64,000 nt of DNA from Roseivirga thermotolerans (GCF_014653175.1 NZ_BNAG01000003.1:62001-126000), one strand, 5' to 3'; shown: positions 1-5,930, counted from the first letter of the stretch. Numbers and translations are program-made. Notes: generated from the letters alone by a model not told the origin.

Positions 1-2
1 CT

Positions 3-137
3 AGCGTGGTAACAACCCGTAACTTCTGGTTTAAATGGGGTCTTATAGCCATAGTAGTTGTGCTCAGTGCCCTCCTGATTAGAGAAGTGGTGAGTAACTT
101 CCGCGCATCTCAAATTCAACAGAAAGCCAGAATGTAA
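3..137 (+). CDS. 3' end of a membrane protein gene, cut by the window edge
   Basis: An open frame enters from the left edge and stops at TAA 135-137. The 44 visible residues contain one clear hydrophobic segment (GLIAIVVVLSALLI) followed by a charged tail ending KARM, so this is the membrane-anchored C-terminus of a longer protein. The next gene starts one base after its stop, so the two are probably co-transcribed. The family cannot be told from this tail. Confidence 0.55.
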   Translation, partial: SVVTTRNFWFKWGLIAIVVVLSALLIREVVSNFRASQIQQKARM

Positions 138-138
138 A

Positions 139-918
139 ATGAAAAAGCTATTATTAATACTATTGACATTGCCATTCACAGCGTTTGCGCAGGAGAGAAT
201 ATCTAGAGATAAGCCTCAGGTGAGTTTCGAAAATATCGGAGAATTAAAGGAGGCCACTGGATGGATGCTTAATCCAGAAGGAGATTGGGTATCTCTGCAA
301 AACACAATTCCTGTTTACCTATCAGGGGAATACAAGAGTTTACTCACTTACGAGCAATACGGTTTAGGCACTGATAATTTCATTAGCTACGAGCTGAGAG
401 AAGGTTCTTTTGGAAATCAAGAATTCTATGTGCTATTGAAAAAATTTAGAAGTGGCTATTACAACTACCCTACAATAAAAGAAGAATGGAGATCTAATGA
501 GAGTATTTATGCCTATGTCTTTGCTAAGTCTGAATTGAATAAAATCTCCACTGTTAAATTCGATCAGATAAACATGGTTGAGATTAATCTACTCGATATG
601 GTTGAGCTCAGATATGTTAGTAGAGATGAAAACCCTATTGAGTTGATCGAATCTAAGATGGACATACCAGGTAATTCAAAGCTCATGGATAAGTTTAGCC
701 TTGTGCTACATTTTGCACCATACCCTGACAAAGGTATTATTCAGTTTCAGATATATGCCAAATATGGGAAGTCAGGGAGTATTGTAAGTGGAATAGTCAG
801 TGAGCACAAACCTGGAAACGCAAAAATCTATTTGAAAGAGAAGCTCTTTGAGCATTGCTACTACGAAACTGACTATGCTAATTTTCTGAATTTCCTTCCT
901 TTGAACAAGCGTGATTAG
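139..918 (+). CDS. secreted protein of unknown function, 259 aa
   Basis: The protein begins with a typical signal peptide (MKKLLLILLTLPFTAFAQ) ending in the A-Q cleavage pattern common in Bacteroidota. The mature part is rich in aromatic and charged residues and has no motif I recognise. It follows the membrane-protein tail after a single base. It ends just before a palindromic repeat at 923-961, which is about where the integrated element seems to begin, so I take this gene as probably chromosomal. Function unknown. Confidence 0.75.
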   Translation: MKKLLLILLTLPFTAFAQERISRDKPQVSFENIGELKEATGWMLNPEGDWVSLQNTIPVYLSGEYKSLLTYEQYGLGTDNFISYELREGSFGNQEFYVLLKKFRSGYYNYPTIKEEWRSNESIYAYVFAKSELNKISTVKFDQINMVEINLLDMVELRYVSRDENPIELIESKMDIPGNSKLMDKFSLVLHFAPYPDKGIIQFQIYAKYGKSGSIVSGIVSEHKPGNAKIYLKEKLFEHCYYETDYANFLNFLPLNKRD

Positions 919-922
919 AGAG

Positions 923-961
923 TCCTCACCCTTACCAAGGGGAGGAGTGGCGAAGCCGGGG
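923..961. repeat. palindromic repeat, type A copy 1 (CCTTACCAAGG core)
   Basis: The core CCTTACCAAGG is flanked by GGGGAGG and then by GTGGCGAAGCCGGGG. A second, slightly different copy lies at 2268-2306. Short GC-rich palindromes of this form are scattered through many Bacteroidota genomes. This copy sits between the secreted protein gene and the leftward repressor gene, close to the inferred left end of the integrated element. Confidence 0.6.
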
Positions 962-962
962 A

Positions 963-1421
963 TCATTTCCCTTTAATCAACTCCTTCATGGTATCCAACC
1001 AACCGCGCTGGTTAATCTCCTGAATATCCATTAGGGCCTGTTCAGTTTCTGCCAGGCGCTCTAGCAAAAGTTCAATCTGCTCATCCTTATCTAGTGTGCT
1101 GGTTCGGCTCTTTATCTTTATTAACTCAGCTTTCTTCCAGGCTTTGGATTGATATACTGTTTCCGGATCCTGAATATTTCTTTCAGCCACTTTCAGCATT
1201 TCACCCTCTCCGGAAACAACCCAGTCCCAATTGATATGTGGGAATTTTTTTCGCAACTGTATTAGCTCAAGGTTATCGAGTTTGGGACCTCCTTCCTTCA
1301 AAACACTTCTAACGCGCTCATGCTTAACCTGCATGATGTGCATTAAATCCTTCTTGTACTTAAGTTCTCCGGATTCTTGAAGGTGTTCTACAGCTTCTTT
1401 AAATCGCTGATTCTCGGTCAT
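963..1421 (-). CDS. cI-like HTH transcriptional repressor, 152 aa
   Basis: The N-terminal 80 residues read like a Bacteroidota XRE/cI-type DNA-binding domain: a helical region, then a PHINWDWVVSGEGEML stretch matching the common xxxNWLLTGEGEML end of such HTH domains. The C-terminal half is helical and charged (LLERLAETEQALMDI), suited to dimerisation, with no LexA-type protease signature visible. It is transcribed away from the rightward early genes, with palindromic boxes at 1450-1494 between them. This is the arrangement of a lysogeny switch, so it probably keeps the element quiet. HTH assignment is by motif only. Confidence 0.7.
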   Translation of the reverse strand: MTENQRFKEAVEHLQESGELKYKKDLMHIMQVKHERVRSVLKEGGPKLDNLELIQLRKKFPHINWDWVVSGEGEMLKVAERNIQDPETVYQSKAWKKAELIKIKSRTSTLDKDEQIELLLERLAETEQALMDIQEINQRGWLDTMKELIKGK

Positions 1422-1449
1422 TGACGGTGATTATTGTAAAAAGTGTAAA

Positions 1450-1494
1450 AATATTTCCCAATCATGGTTGATTTGTGGGAAATATTTTCCCACA
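1450..1494. promoter_or_regulatory. palindromic operator between repressor and rightward genes
   Basis: AATATTTCCCA (1450-1460) is matched exactly as an inverted copy by TGGGAAATATT (1476-1486), 15 bases apart. A third half-site, TTTTCCCAC (1486-1493), forms a second overlapping palindrome with GTGGGAA (1475-1481). Three CCCA/TGGG half-sites in the divergent intergenic region fit a repressor operator controlling both directions. Confidence 0.6.
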
Positions 1495-1519
1495 TTTGAT
1501 ACATCAATACAACAATACA

Positions 1520-1705
1520 ATGATACAAAAAAGAGGCCAAAAGAGAGTAGTGTTAGAAAATGGCACTGAAATAAAAATTTGGGATACCGGCTTTTACATT
1601 CTGGGGCCAATGAACCTACCACCTTTTGAGGTGATGGTTGAAAACTTTATCAAGCACTTAGAGGCTTGCGATGCAGCAAAGGAGGGCTCAGACCATGCCG
1701 TGTAA
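1520..1705 (+). CDS. small protein, first rightward gene of the element, 61 aa
   Basis: I start the gene at ATG 1520, because the GTG at 1475 lies inside the operator palindrome. The protein is short and mixed (KIWDTGFYILGPMNLPPFEVMVENFIKHLEA) with no known motif. The leader before the ATG is A-rich with CAATACAA units, as seen again before the gene at 2072. Its position next to the repressor is where Cro- or excisionase-like proteins often sit, but the sequence does not show an HTH. Its end overlaps the opposite-strand gene at 1688-2035 by 18 bases. Confidence 0.5.
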   Translation: MIQKRGQKRVVLENGTEIKIWDTGFYILGPMNLPPFEVMVENFIKHLEACDAAKEGSDHAV

Positions 1706-2035
1706 TTCGCTCAGTATATGCTTCTCAATCAACGGATATGCAGGGTCATTGTTAAATGCTGCCCAAAAGCCAAGTGGTTCGCTTGCATGCTTCTTATTGG
1801 TTATTGAAAGCATTAGCCGGCTGTGGGTGAGGTCTTCATTTACGATAGTCTTAAACAAACATATAACCTCACTATCCAGCACTGTGCAGAAAGCAAAAGG
1901 TTGGTTTGTTGTATGCCTCTCCAGGTATTGTGCCACGGTAAGGTTCTCCAATTGGGGCATTGGTGGCCAGTTGGCCATTTCTTCAAACACCTCCATTTCA
2001 TCGAGGTACAATCGGGTGTGTCTAAACGCCTTCAT
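1688..2035 (-). CDS. hypothetical protein on the opposite strand, 115 aa
   Basis: The frame is open further upstream, but the plausible start is the ATG at 2035 (MKAFRHTRLYLDEMEVFEEM). The protein looks globular, with acidic helices and a strand-rich middle (FAFCTVLDSEVICLFKTIV). No family was recognised. It is the second leftward gene in the element, convergent with the 61-aa gene and divergent from the gene at 2072. The rightward open frame over the same bases has a less protein-like composition, so I prefer this one. Confidence 0.5.
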   Translation of the reverse strand: MKAFRHTRLYLDEMEVFEEMANWPPMPQLENLTVAQYLERHTTNQPFAFCTVLDSEVICLFKTIVNEDLTHSRLMLSITNKKHASEPLGFWAAFNNDPAYPLIEKHILSELHGMV

Positions 2036-2050
2036 CAGCAGAATCAGAAA

Positions 2051-2074
2051 ATACAATAATACAATAATACAATG
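2051..2074 (+). repeat. three tandem ATACAATA units forming a leader
   Basis: ATACAATA occurs three times in a row (2051-2058, 2059-2066, 2067-2074), the last ending in the ATG of the gene at 2072. A similar CAATACAA leader precedes the gene at 1520. Such A-rich, unstructured leaders may stand in for a Shine-Dalgarno site, which Bacteroidota use little. Confidence 0.6.
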
Positions 2075-2332
2075 AGTGAAAACAGCAAAAGAAAACTCGG
2101 GGCGCCTCTGATGCTCCGCCCCTTTGAGGACCAGCGGGAGCGCTTCGAAGAATTTGCCACCAAAGAAAACAAGCGGCTGGTAAACGAGGGCAACAAGCCC
2201 AAAACCGATAGCGACCATGCCCGCTTCATCTTTGAGCAAGGCCTGGAACAATTAGGCTATGAACTTTCCTCCCCTTACCAAGGGGAGGTGGCGCAGCCGG
2301 TGGGGTCAGAAAGCGAGGTGTCCAATGGGTGA
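2072..2332 (+). CDS. hypothetical protein, C-terminus made of a palindromic repeat, 86 aa
   Basis: Residues 1-65 are a compact helical, charged domain (PFEDQRERFEEFATKENKRL ... DHARFIFEQGLEQLGY), possibly DNA-binding but without a confirmed fold. The last twenty or so residues are translated from the palindromic repeat at 2268-2306 and from the junction repeat at 2309-2328, so the native C-terminus was probably replaced. Its stop overlaps the start of the next gene by 8 bases, suggesting coupled translation. Confidence 0.6.
   Translation: MSENSKRKLGAPLMLRPFEDQRERFEEFATKENKRLVNEGNKPKTDSDHARFIFEQGLEQLGYELSSPYQGEVAQPVGSESEVSNG
2268..2306. repeat. palindromic repeat, type A copy 2, inside a gene
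   Basis: Same core as the copy at 923-961: CCCCTTACCAAGGGG, then AGGTGGCGCAGCCGGTGGGG. Here it lies within the 86-aa gene and is read in frame as SSPYQGEVAQPVG. Confidence 0.6.
2309..2328 (+). repeat. 20-bp gene-junction repeat, copy 1
   Basis: The 20 bases gaaagcgaggtgtccaatgg occur identically at 2574-2593. Each copy encodes the last residues (SEVSNG) of one gene and contains the ATG of the next one. A shorter 11-base match (gaaagcgaggt) precedes the gene at 4976. Confidence 0.8.
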
Positions 2333-2597
2333 TCAGTCTACTACTGTAGATGCCTTCTTAAAGTCAGGAGATCTTAAAGAAGCATTTAACAACTACCTGG
2401 AGAAAATGGGATTGGCCAAAGGCCAGTTAGACTCCATTCAATACAGAGAGTTGAAGAGAGCTTTTTACGGTGGCGTTTCATCGCTATTGCTAATCACTCT
2501 AAACCTTCCTGAAGGTGATGAAGAGTCTTTCAAGGTGATCGATAGTATTGAGACACAATGCCAAATCTTTTGGGAAAGCGAGGTGTCCAATGGCTAA
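2325..2597 (+). CDS. hypothetical protein, 90 aa
   Basis: I start at ATG 2325 inside the junction repeat; the frame is open upstream only because of the palindromic repeat. The product is helical (DAFLKSGDLKEAFNNYLEKMG ... SIQYRELKRAFYGGVSSLL) and acidic near the end. It ends with the same SEVSNG residues as the preceding protein because both genes finish in the repeat. No family recognised. Confidence 0.6.
   Translation: MGDQSTTVDAFLKSGDLKEAFNNYLEKMGLAKGQLDSIQYRELKRAFYGGVSSLLLITLNLPEGDEESFKVIDSIETQCQIFWESEVSNG
2574..2593 (+). repeat. 20-bp gene-junction repeat, copy 2
   Basis: Identical to 2309-2328. It supplies the end of the 90-aa gene and the start codon of the 57-aa gene. Confidence 0.8.
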
Positions 2598-2763
2598 GAA
2601 GATCCTGATCAAGCTAACGGGCACCAATCTGGAGCTACACAAAGAAGGGTTTCGTATTGGTGAAACCATTGAGGTATCCAGTATCGATGCCCAGGGGAAA
2701 GCCTGGACTGGTAGAGATGGCCACGATGTGGTCATTTATCCCGATGACTATGTACGAGTTTAG
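2590..2763 (+). CDS. small beta-rich protein, 57 aa
   Basis: ATG 2590 lies in the junction repeat and overlaps the previous stop by 8 bases. The product alternates hydrophobic and polar residues (KKILIKLTGTNLELHKEGFRIGETIEV) and ends DGHDVVIYPDDYVRV, which suggests a small beta-barrel. Function unknown; it is probably co-translated with the upstream gene. Confidence 0.6.
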   Translation: MAKKILIKLTGTNLELHKEGFRIGETIEVSSIDAQGKAWTGRDGHDVVIYPDDYVRV

Positions 2764-2820
2764 ATAATTGACCATTGACCAATGACTAATGACCAATTAC
2801 CCAATTCACCAATTCCCTAA
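2764..2820 (+). repeat. degenerate spacer of TTGACCAATGAC-like units
   Basis: The gap between two genes consists of drifting copies of a roughly 10-base unit (TTGACCATTGACCAATGACT, ATGACCAATTACC, AATTCACCAATTCCC). It is related to the spacer at 12131-12176 in the same orientation. It holds no gene. Confidence 0.6.
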
Positions 2821-2826
2821 AACCAG

Positions 2827-3132
2827 ATGGCCATTCACAAAGCAGCTCTCTTCGAAACTCGCTCCAAAATGCCATCGGAGTGGCTCAAAGCCAACCCATG
2901 GCCGGCAGACCCGGAGAACATACTTGGGCTAAAGAAATACAAAGAGTTAGCCGACAAAAAGGAGGCCATGCTCAAAGCCAGAAATGCCGCAGGGCTACTC
3001 TGGATAATTAACCACCCATGGCCACAGCTACCGGGTGCGGCAGACGAAAACAGGTTCTACAAAAAACTACCGGCTTCGCTGGAAAAATATGCAGACAACT
3101 ATGGAAGACAACAATCAAAAGAAACTATCTGA
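2827..3132 (+). CDS. hypothetical protein with repeated PWP motifs, 101 aa
   Basis: The protein has two similar segments, SEWLKANPWPADPENILGL and LLWIINHPWPQLPGAADE, joined by a basic helix (KELADKKEAMLKARNAAG). This suggests an internal duplication. No known family. Its end overlaps the following gene by 32 bases. Confidence 0.55.
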   Translation: MAIHKAALFETRSKMPSEWLKANPWPADPENILGLKKYKELADKKEAMLKARNAAGLLWIINHPWPQLPGAADENRFYKKLPASLEKYADNYGRQQSKETI

Positions 3133-3532
3133 AGGCCTACAGCCAATTACTCAAAGTGTTCTCAACGAGCATGTAGGAGGTCATTTGAAAGCCTTCGTTT
3201 CTGTGAGCACTAATAATAATCTGATTGTAAGTGCTGGTTTGGCAGAATACTCAGGTTTAAAAAGTGGTGATAACGTGTTTATACAAACAGGAGATGGAAT
3301 GTTGGTAATCAGCACGAAGAGAGAAACTTCAGATCAGGTGCCATTCAGACTTACCAATGTAAATGGAGATACAAGTGCCATACAGTTCAAGTCACTCCTA
3401 TTGAAGAGGCACCTGGATAAGCTCAACAACATCGAGACTAAAAAGACCTACCGGTTCAATCTGAATAATTACTCCAGCCCTGTGGAGTGGCCTCTCATTC
3501 TAAAGTTAGAAGATTCAACTCATAAAGATTGA
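3101..3532 (+). CDS. hypothetical protein, paralogue of the protein at 6011
   Basis: The 143-aa product starts at ATG 3101 (MEDNNQKKLSEGLQP); an earlier in-frame start would overlap the previous gene further. The region NNNLIVSAGLAEYSGLKSGD and the later FKSLLLKRHLDKLNN match in layout the GLISFSKMAVKELGISSS and CRALVQQIQDSIPNT segments of the 132-aa protein at 6011-6409, so the two seem to be diverged copies of one family. No function is known to me. Confidence 0.6.
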   Translation: MEDNNQKKLSEGLQPITQSVLNEHVGGHLKAFVSVSTNNNLIVSAGLAEYSGLKSGDNVFIQTGDGMLVISTKRETSDQVPFRLTNVNGDTSAIQFKSLLLKRHLDKLNNIETKKTYRFNLNNYSSPVEWPLILKLEDSTHKD

Positions 3533-3535
3533 CCA

Positions 3536-3829
3536 ATGACTAAGTCCAAACCTATCAACGAAACTCACGAGCTGCTCAACATCATTCGCAGCATTAAGGG
3601 AGACATAACGCAGGGCAATGCTTCCAAAGGCCTATGGCCAACGGTGCTCAACCTGGAGGTAAATCTTAAGAACAAGGTTTTCAGCCCTAGAGATGTAAGG
3701 TATGTGGCCATTGCCAACCGTGCAGACAAGCTGCAGAGGCTTCTTCCAAAGTCGGTCGATGATTATACGCCAAAGCATCACCGCATTGTAGACATCATAA
3801 CCCTTGTAAGCAACCCCATTCATGCCTAG
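3536..3829 (+). CDS. hypothetical protein, 97 aa
   Basis: A helical, basic protein (ETHELLNIIRSIKGDITQG ... YVAIANRADKLQRLLPKSVD) with no recognised motif. It begins 3 bases after the previous stop and overlaps the next start by 8 bases, so it belongs to a translationally coupled run. Confidence 0.55.
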   Translation: MTKSKPINETHELLNIIRSIKGDITQGNASKGLWPTVLNLEVNLKNKVFSPRDVRYVAIANRADKLQRLLPKSVDDYTPKHHRIVDIITLVSNPIHA

Positions 3830-4016
3830 TACCATAACACTATACGGCCCACCCAATGCAGCATTGGTGGCCAAATACAAGCGGTGGGGCTACACCCATG
3901 TAGAATTCAAACCCCGTCCGGAACATGACACCGGCCTTGGCCCATGTGGCAAGTTTCAATGCAGTTGCGAGTCTTCTTGCGAGGCTCAGGAAAAGAGTAA
4001 AATAGGAAATCGGTGA
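3822..4016 (+). CDS. small cysteine-rich protein, 64 aa
   Basis: The C-terminal half holds a cysteine cluster, CGKFQCSCESSC, that could bind zinc or another metal. The N-terminal half (PSTITLYGPPNAALVAKYKR) looks like a short alpha/beta segment. Overlap of 8 bases with the upstream gene supports the start. Function unknown. Confidence 0.5.
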   Translation: MPSTITLYGPPNAALVAKYKRWGYTHVEFKPRPEHDTGLGPCGKFQCSCESSCEAQEKSKIGNR

Positions 4017-4068
4017 TCAGTAAACACTGATAACTGATAACGAATAACAGATAACTAACCCCAAAATC
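4017..4068 (+). repeat. degenerate spacer of ACTGATAA-like units
   Basis: The spacer reads as drifting copies of an 8-base unit (AACACTGATAACTGATAACG, AATAACAGATAACTAACC) just before the ATG at 4069. No gene seen. Confidence 0.55.
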
Positions 4069-4761
4069 ATGTCAGACAAATTCACAACAGAAATTTTGGC
4101 CGAAGTAAAGATGATACAGCAGATGATCATCATCGGCCACTATACCCCCGGACCGTCATTGCGAGCGAACGAAGTGGAGCGCGGCAATCTCCCGGATGAA
4201 ACTCCCCAGGTAGAGGAGCAACCGGCAAAAACACCGGCAAACCTCTACCTTCACCTAGCCATCTTCTGGCTCACTGGCTCACTCCCCTTAGAGTTGATAG
4301 AATGGTTGGGTGCCCTAAGAACAGAACGACAGCGCCTCACCCAACAACAATGGCAGCGCATTGCCCTGGCCTTTATTGCCCTGGAGATAGACCAGCGCAA
4401 GCACGAACCAGGAATGGGAATACTACTCATTCAGGCAGAGAGAAAAAGGCAGATTGTAAGAGGCTACACCACTGCCAGAGATCTATCGCTCTACCGTTTT
4501 AGAGATGACCTTTTACGCTTTGCCATCTACCGCCTCACAGACAACAAGCAGTTCTATCCATGGCAGCACAACCTAATGATTAACGAAAAACAAGGTCACG
4601 ATCTGACCGAGCGCATCATCCAGTCCGGAGCCATTCTCCTGGCCCACGACACCATGAAACTCGCAGCCGGCCAACACAGTACCACGGCCTGTCATTCCCG
4701 AGAAGGCGGGATTCTCCAAGAACAAACTGAGGGGTCTACAGAAAAGGAGGTCTCATGCTAA
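4069..4761 (+). CDS. hypothetical protein carrying two in-frame palindromic repeats, 230 aa
   Basis: The central 140 residues form a helical domain (YLHLAIFWLTGSLPLELIEW ... QQWQRIALAFIALEIDQRKH) with no family I recognise. Residues about 29-42 (SLRANEVERGNLP) are translated from the palindromic repeat at 4155-4192, and the tail (CHSREGGILQEQ) from the repeat at 4691-4716, so this gene has absorbed two different repeats without losing its frame. A perfect AAGGAGGT precedes the next gene inside its end. Confidence 0.6.
   Translation: MSDKFTTEILAEVKMIQQMIIIGHYTPGPSLRANEVERGNLPDETPQVEEQPAKTPANLYLHLAIFWLTGSLPLELIEWLGALRTERQRLTQQQWQRIALAFIALEIDQRKHEPGMGILLIQAERKRQIVRGYTTARDLSLYRFRDDLLRFAIYRLTDNKQFYPWQHNLMINEKQGHDLTERIIQSGAILLAHDTMKLAAGQHSTTACHSREGGILQEQTEGSTEKEVSC
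4155..4192. repeat. palindromic repeat, type B (GTCATTGCGAG ... CAATCTC)
   Basis: The repeat begins GTCATTGCGAGCGAACGAAG and ends GGAGCGCGGCAATCTCCC. Elements opening with GTCATTGCGAG and closing with CAATCTC are a recurrent bacterial palindrome type. It is inside the gene at 4069 and read in frame. Confidence 0.6.
4691..4716. repeat. palindromic repeat, type C copy 1 (GTCATTCC ... GGATTCTC)
   Basis: GTCATTCCCG and CGGGATTCTC flank AGAAGG. A longer relative with the same ends lies at 14027-14084 outside the element. This copy forms the C-terminal codons of the 230-aa gene. Confidence 0.55.
4744..4751 (+). promoter_or_regulatory. Shine-Dalgarno-like site before the 74-aa gene
   Basis: AAGGAGGT stands 3 bases before the ATG at 4755, inside the end of the upstream gene. 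A full anti-16S match is unusual for Bacteroidota, where such sites are rarely used, although the spacing here is short. Confidence 0.4.
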
Positions 4762-4979
4762 CCCCAATTACCGAACTCATGAAAACCCCTGAGCCCGTAG
4801 TAATGCCCCGTTTCCGGGTAGACTGGGTAAACCCTCATGCCAAGCTCTTGCAAGAAAACACGGGGCATGAAATACTAAGAGCCTGGGATAAGCCAATGGC
4901 CAGAAGTCTGTTTAACCAGATTTACCCAAGGCTGCTGGCTACAACCATCACAGAAATAGAAAGCGAGGTATTGAAATGA
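4755..4979 (+). CDS. hypothetical protein, 74 aa
   Basis: The start ATG overlaps the upstream stop by 7 bases. The product (MLTPITELMKTPEPVVMPRF ... ARSLFNQIYPRLLATTITE) is small and mostly helical without known motif. Its last codons carry the gaaagcgaggt sequence shared with the two junction repeats near 2.3-2.6 kb, placed as a ribosome-binding site for the next gene. Confidence 0.55.
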   Translation: MLTPITELMKTPEPVVMPRFRVDWVNPHAKLLQENTGHEILRAWDKPMARSLFNQIYPRLLATTITEIESEVLK

Positions 4980-5545
4980 AAATTGGAACAAAATCAATCC
5001 TTATAGGTGCGCACTGCTTTTTTATACACCCTTGGTTTGTTGCCTATTCGTGGTATAAACTGTATGGTTTCCCTTTTGATCCACGTTTATGGCTGGCCTT
5101 CTTCGTTCATGACCTGGGTTACATTGGCAAGCCTAATATGGATGGTGAGGAAGGGGAGCTACACCCTTATTGGGGAGCTAACCTCATGGGTTTTCTGTTC
5201 GGCTTTAAATGGTTTGAGTTTACCCTTTATCACTCCCGATTTCTGGCGAAAAAGAATGGCGCTAGCTTCTCCAAACTTTGTGTAGCAGATAAACTCGCCA
5301 TCGTATACACGCCCTCTTGGCTATACCTTCCAATGGTTAGAATGACTGGTGAAATTCATGAATATATGAAAGATTCCGAAAGAAATTCTAACGGAACTAT
5401 TGAGGTTCAGTCTTCTCAAAAACTATGGTTCAAAATGGTAAAGGAATATGTCTGGAGGTGGGTTCAAGAGCATAAAGATCTTAGGGAAGACAGTTGGACA
5501 CCAACTCAGCGTGAAGCAGTTAATCAAAACGGAGTATGGAAATGA
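4976..5545 (+). CDS. HD-domain-like metal-dependent phosphohydrolase, 189 aa
   Basis: A histidine at residue 18 (FIHPWF), an HD pair at 45-46 (FFVHDLGYIGKPNMDG), histidines at 63 and 86 (LYHSRFL) and an aspartate at 105 (CVADKLA) follow the H...HD...D order of HD-superfamily hydrolases. The KPNMDG and HSR surroundings suggest a specific subfamily, perhaps acting on nucleotides, but no substrate can be read. It overlaps the upstream stop by 4 bases (ATGA) and the next start by up to 10. In an element that replicates itself, nucleotide or signalling-nucleotide hydrolysis would be reasonable; this is inference. Confidence 0.55.
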   Translation: MKIGTKSILIGAHCFFIHPWFVAYSWYKLYGFPFDPRLWLAFFVHDLGYIGKPNMDGEEGELHPYWGANLMGFLFGFKWFEFTLYHSRFLAKKNGASFSKLCVADKLAIVYTPSWLYLPMVRMTGEIHEYMKDSERNSNGTIEVQSSQKLWFKMVKEYVWRWVQEHKDLREDSWTPTQREAVNQNGVWK

Positions 5546-5802
5546 ATCTACTATCCGACACCAACAGCATCTACAGCAATGGCATCAATGCCACAGCTGA
5601 AGAAGTACAGCAAGCACTGCAGCAGGAAAAAGTTACCCTCAACCGACCTGAGGTGATAAGCAAACTCAACTTCCTGGCAGAGATGAAGGGTCTGGAATTA
5701 CCCCTGAACAGACCCAAAACCATTAGACAATACGCCATCACGAAGATCCGTGAACGCGCCTACGATAATACAGCTCGGCAGACGGCCGTGGCTACCATTT
5801 AA
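5536..5802 (+). CDS. hypothetical helical protein, 88 aa
   Basis: Start is either ATG 5536 or ATG 5542; both overlap the end of the HD-domain gene. The product is helical (ATAEEVQQALQQEKVTLNRP ... RQYAITKIRERAYDNTARQT). No family recognised. It is the last gene before the structured RNA candidate. Confidence 0.55.
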   Translation: MEMNLLSDTNSIYSNGINATAEEVQQALQQEKVTLNRPEVISKLNFLAEMKGLELPLNRPKTIRQYAITKIRERAYDNTARQTAVATI

Positions 5803-5817
5803 TATCTATTTAATAAA

Positions 5818-5930
5818 TCAGGCCTCTTCCAGCCTCGACCGCTGGAAGGGGAACAAAGCAGCCCTCATACGGAGCGTTGCGCCAGGTGTTAGGAGCCGGG
5901 CACCCTGTCAACAGACAGGCTTTTTCATAC
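5818..5930 (+). ncRNA. candidate structured RNA ending in an intrinsic terminator
   Basis: This GC-rich stretch in an otherwise AT-rich gap folds by eye into: P1, CCTCTTCCAGC (5823-5833) with GCTGGAAGGGG (5841-5851), 11 pairs including a G-U, 7-base loop; P2, GCAGC (5858-5862) with GTTGC (5876-5880); P3, CAGGTG (5883-5888) with CACCCTG (5901-5907), one bulge; P4, CCTGTC (5904-5909) with GACAGG (5914-5919), then CTTTTT. P3 and P4 share bases, so they exclude one another, as in an attenuator. It could be an independent small RNA or a leader controlling the genes from 6011. No known RNA family was recognised. Confidence 0.5.
5904..5925 (+). terminator. intrinsic terminator of the RNA candidate
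   Basis: CCTGTC, loop AACA, GACAGG, then C and five T. It ends the run of genes from 2072 or the RNA candidate, unless the overlapping P3 pairing forms first. Confidence 0.65.

Noticed and set aside
1-1500. Search for a direct repeat of the tRNA-Leu 3' end as the left attachment site
   Set aside because: No copy of the tRNA sequence (such as GGAGTCGAACC) is seen near the inferred left border. A serine recombinase may leave only a few shared bases, or the left end may lie outside the window.
1671-2075. Rightward 134-codon frame overlapping the leftward 115-aa gene
   Set aside because: Its composition (many Ser, Cys and Leu, no domain-like pattern) looks like a shadow; the leftward frame reads more like a folded protein.
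2764-4068. Short repeated units considered as a CRISPR array
   Set aside because: Units are 8-12 bases, drift in sequence and have no regular spacers; no cas gene is present.
5818-5905. Resemblance to the small SRP RNA (CAGG, GGGAAC and AAGCAGCC motifs)
   Set aside because: The flanks cannot pair into the single long SRP hairpin, and CAGG and AGCAG are separated by an 11-pair stem instead of a tetraloop.
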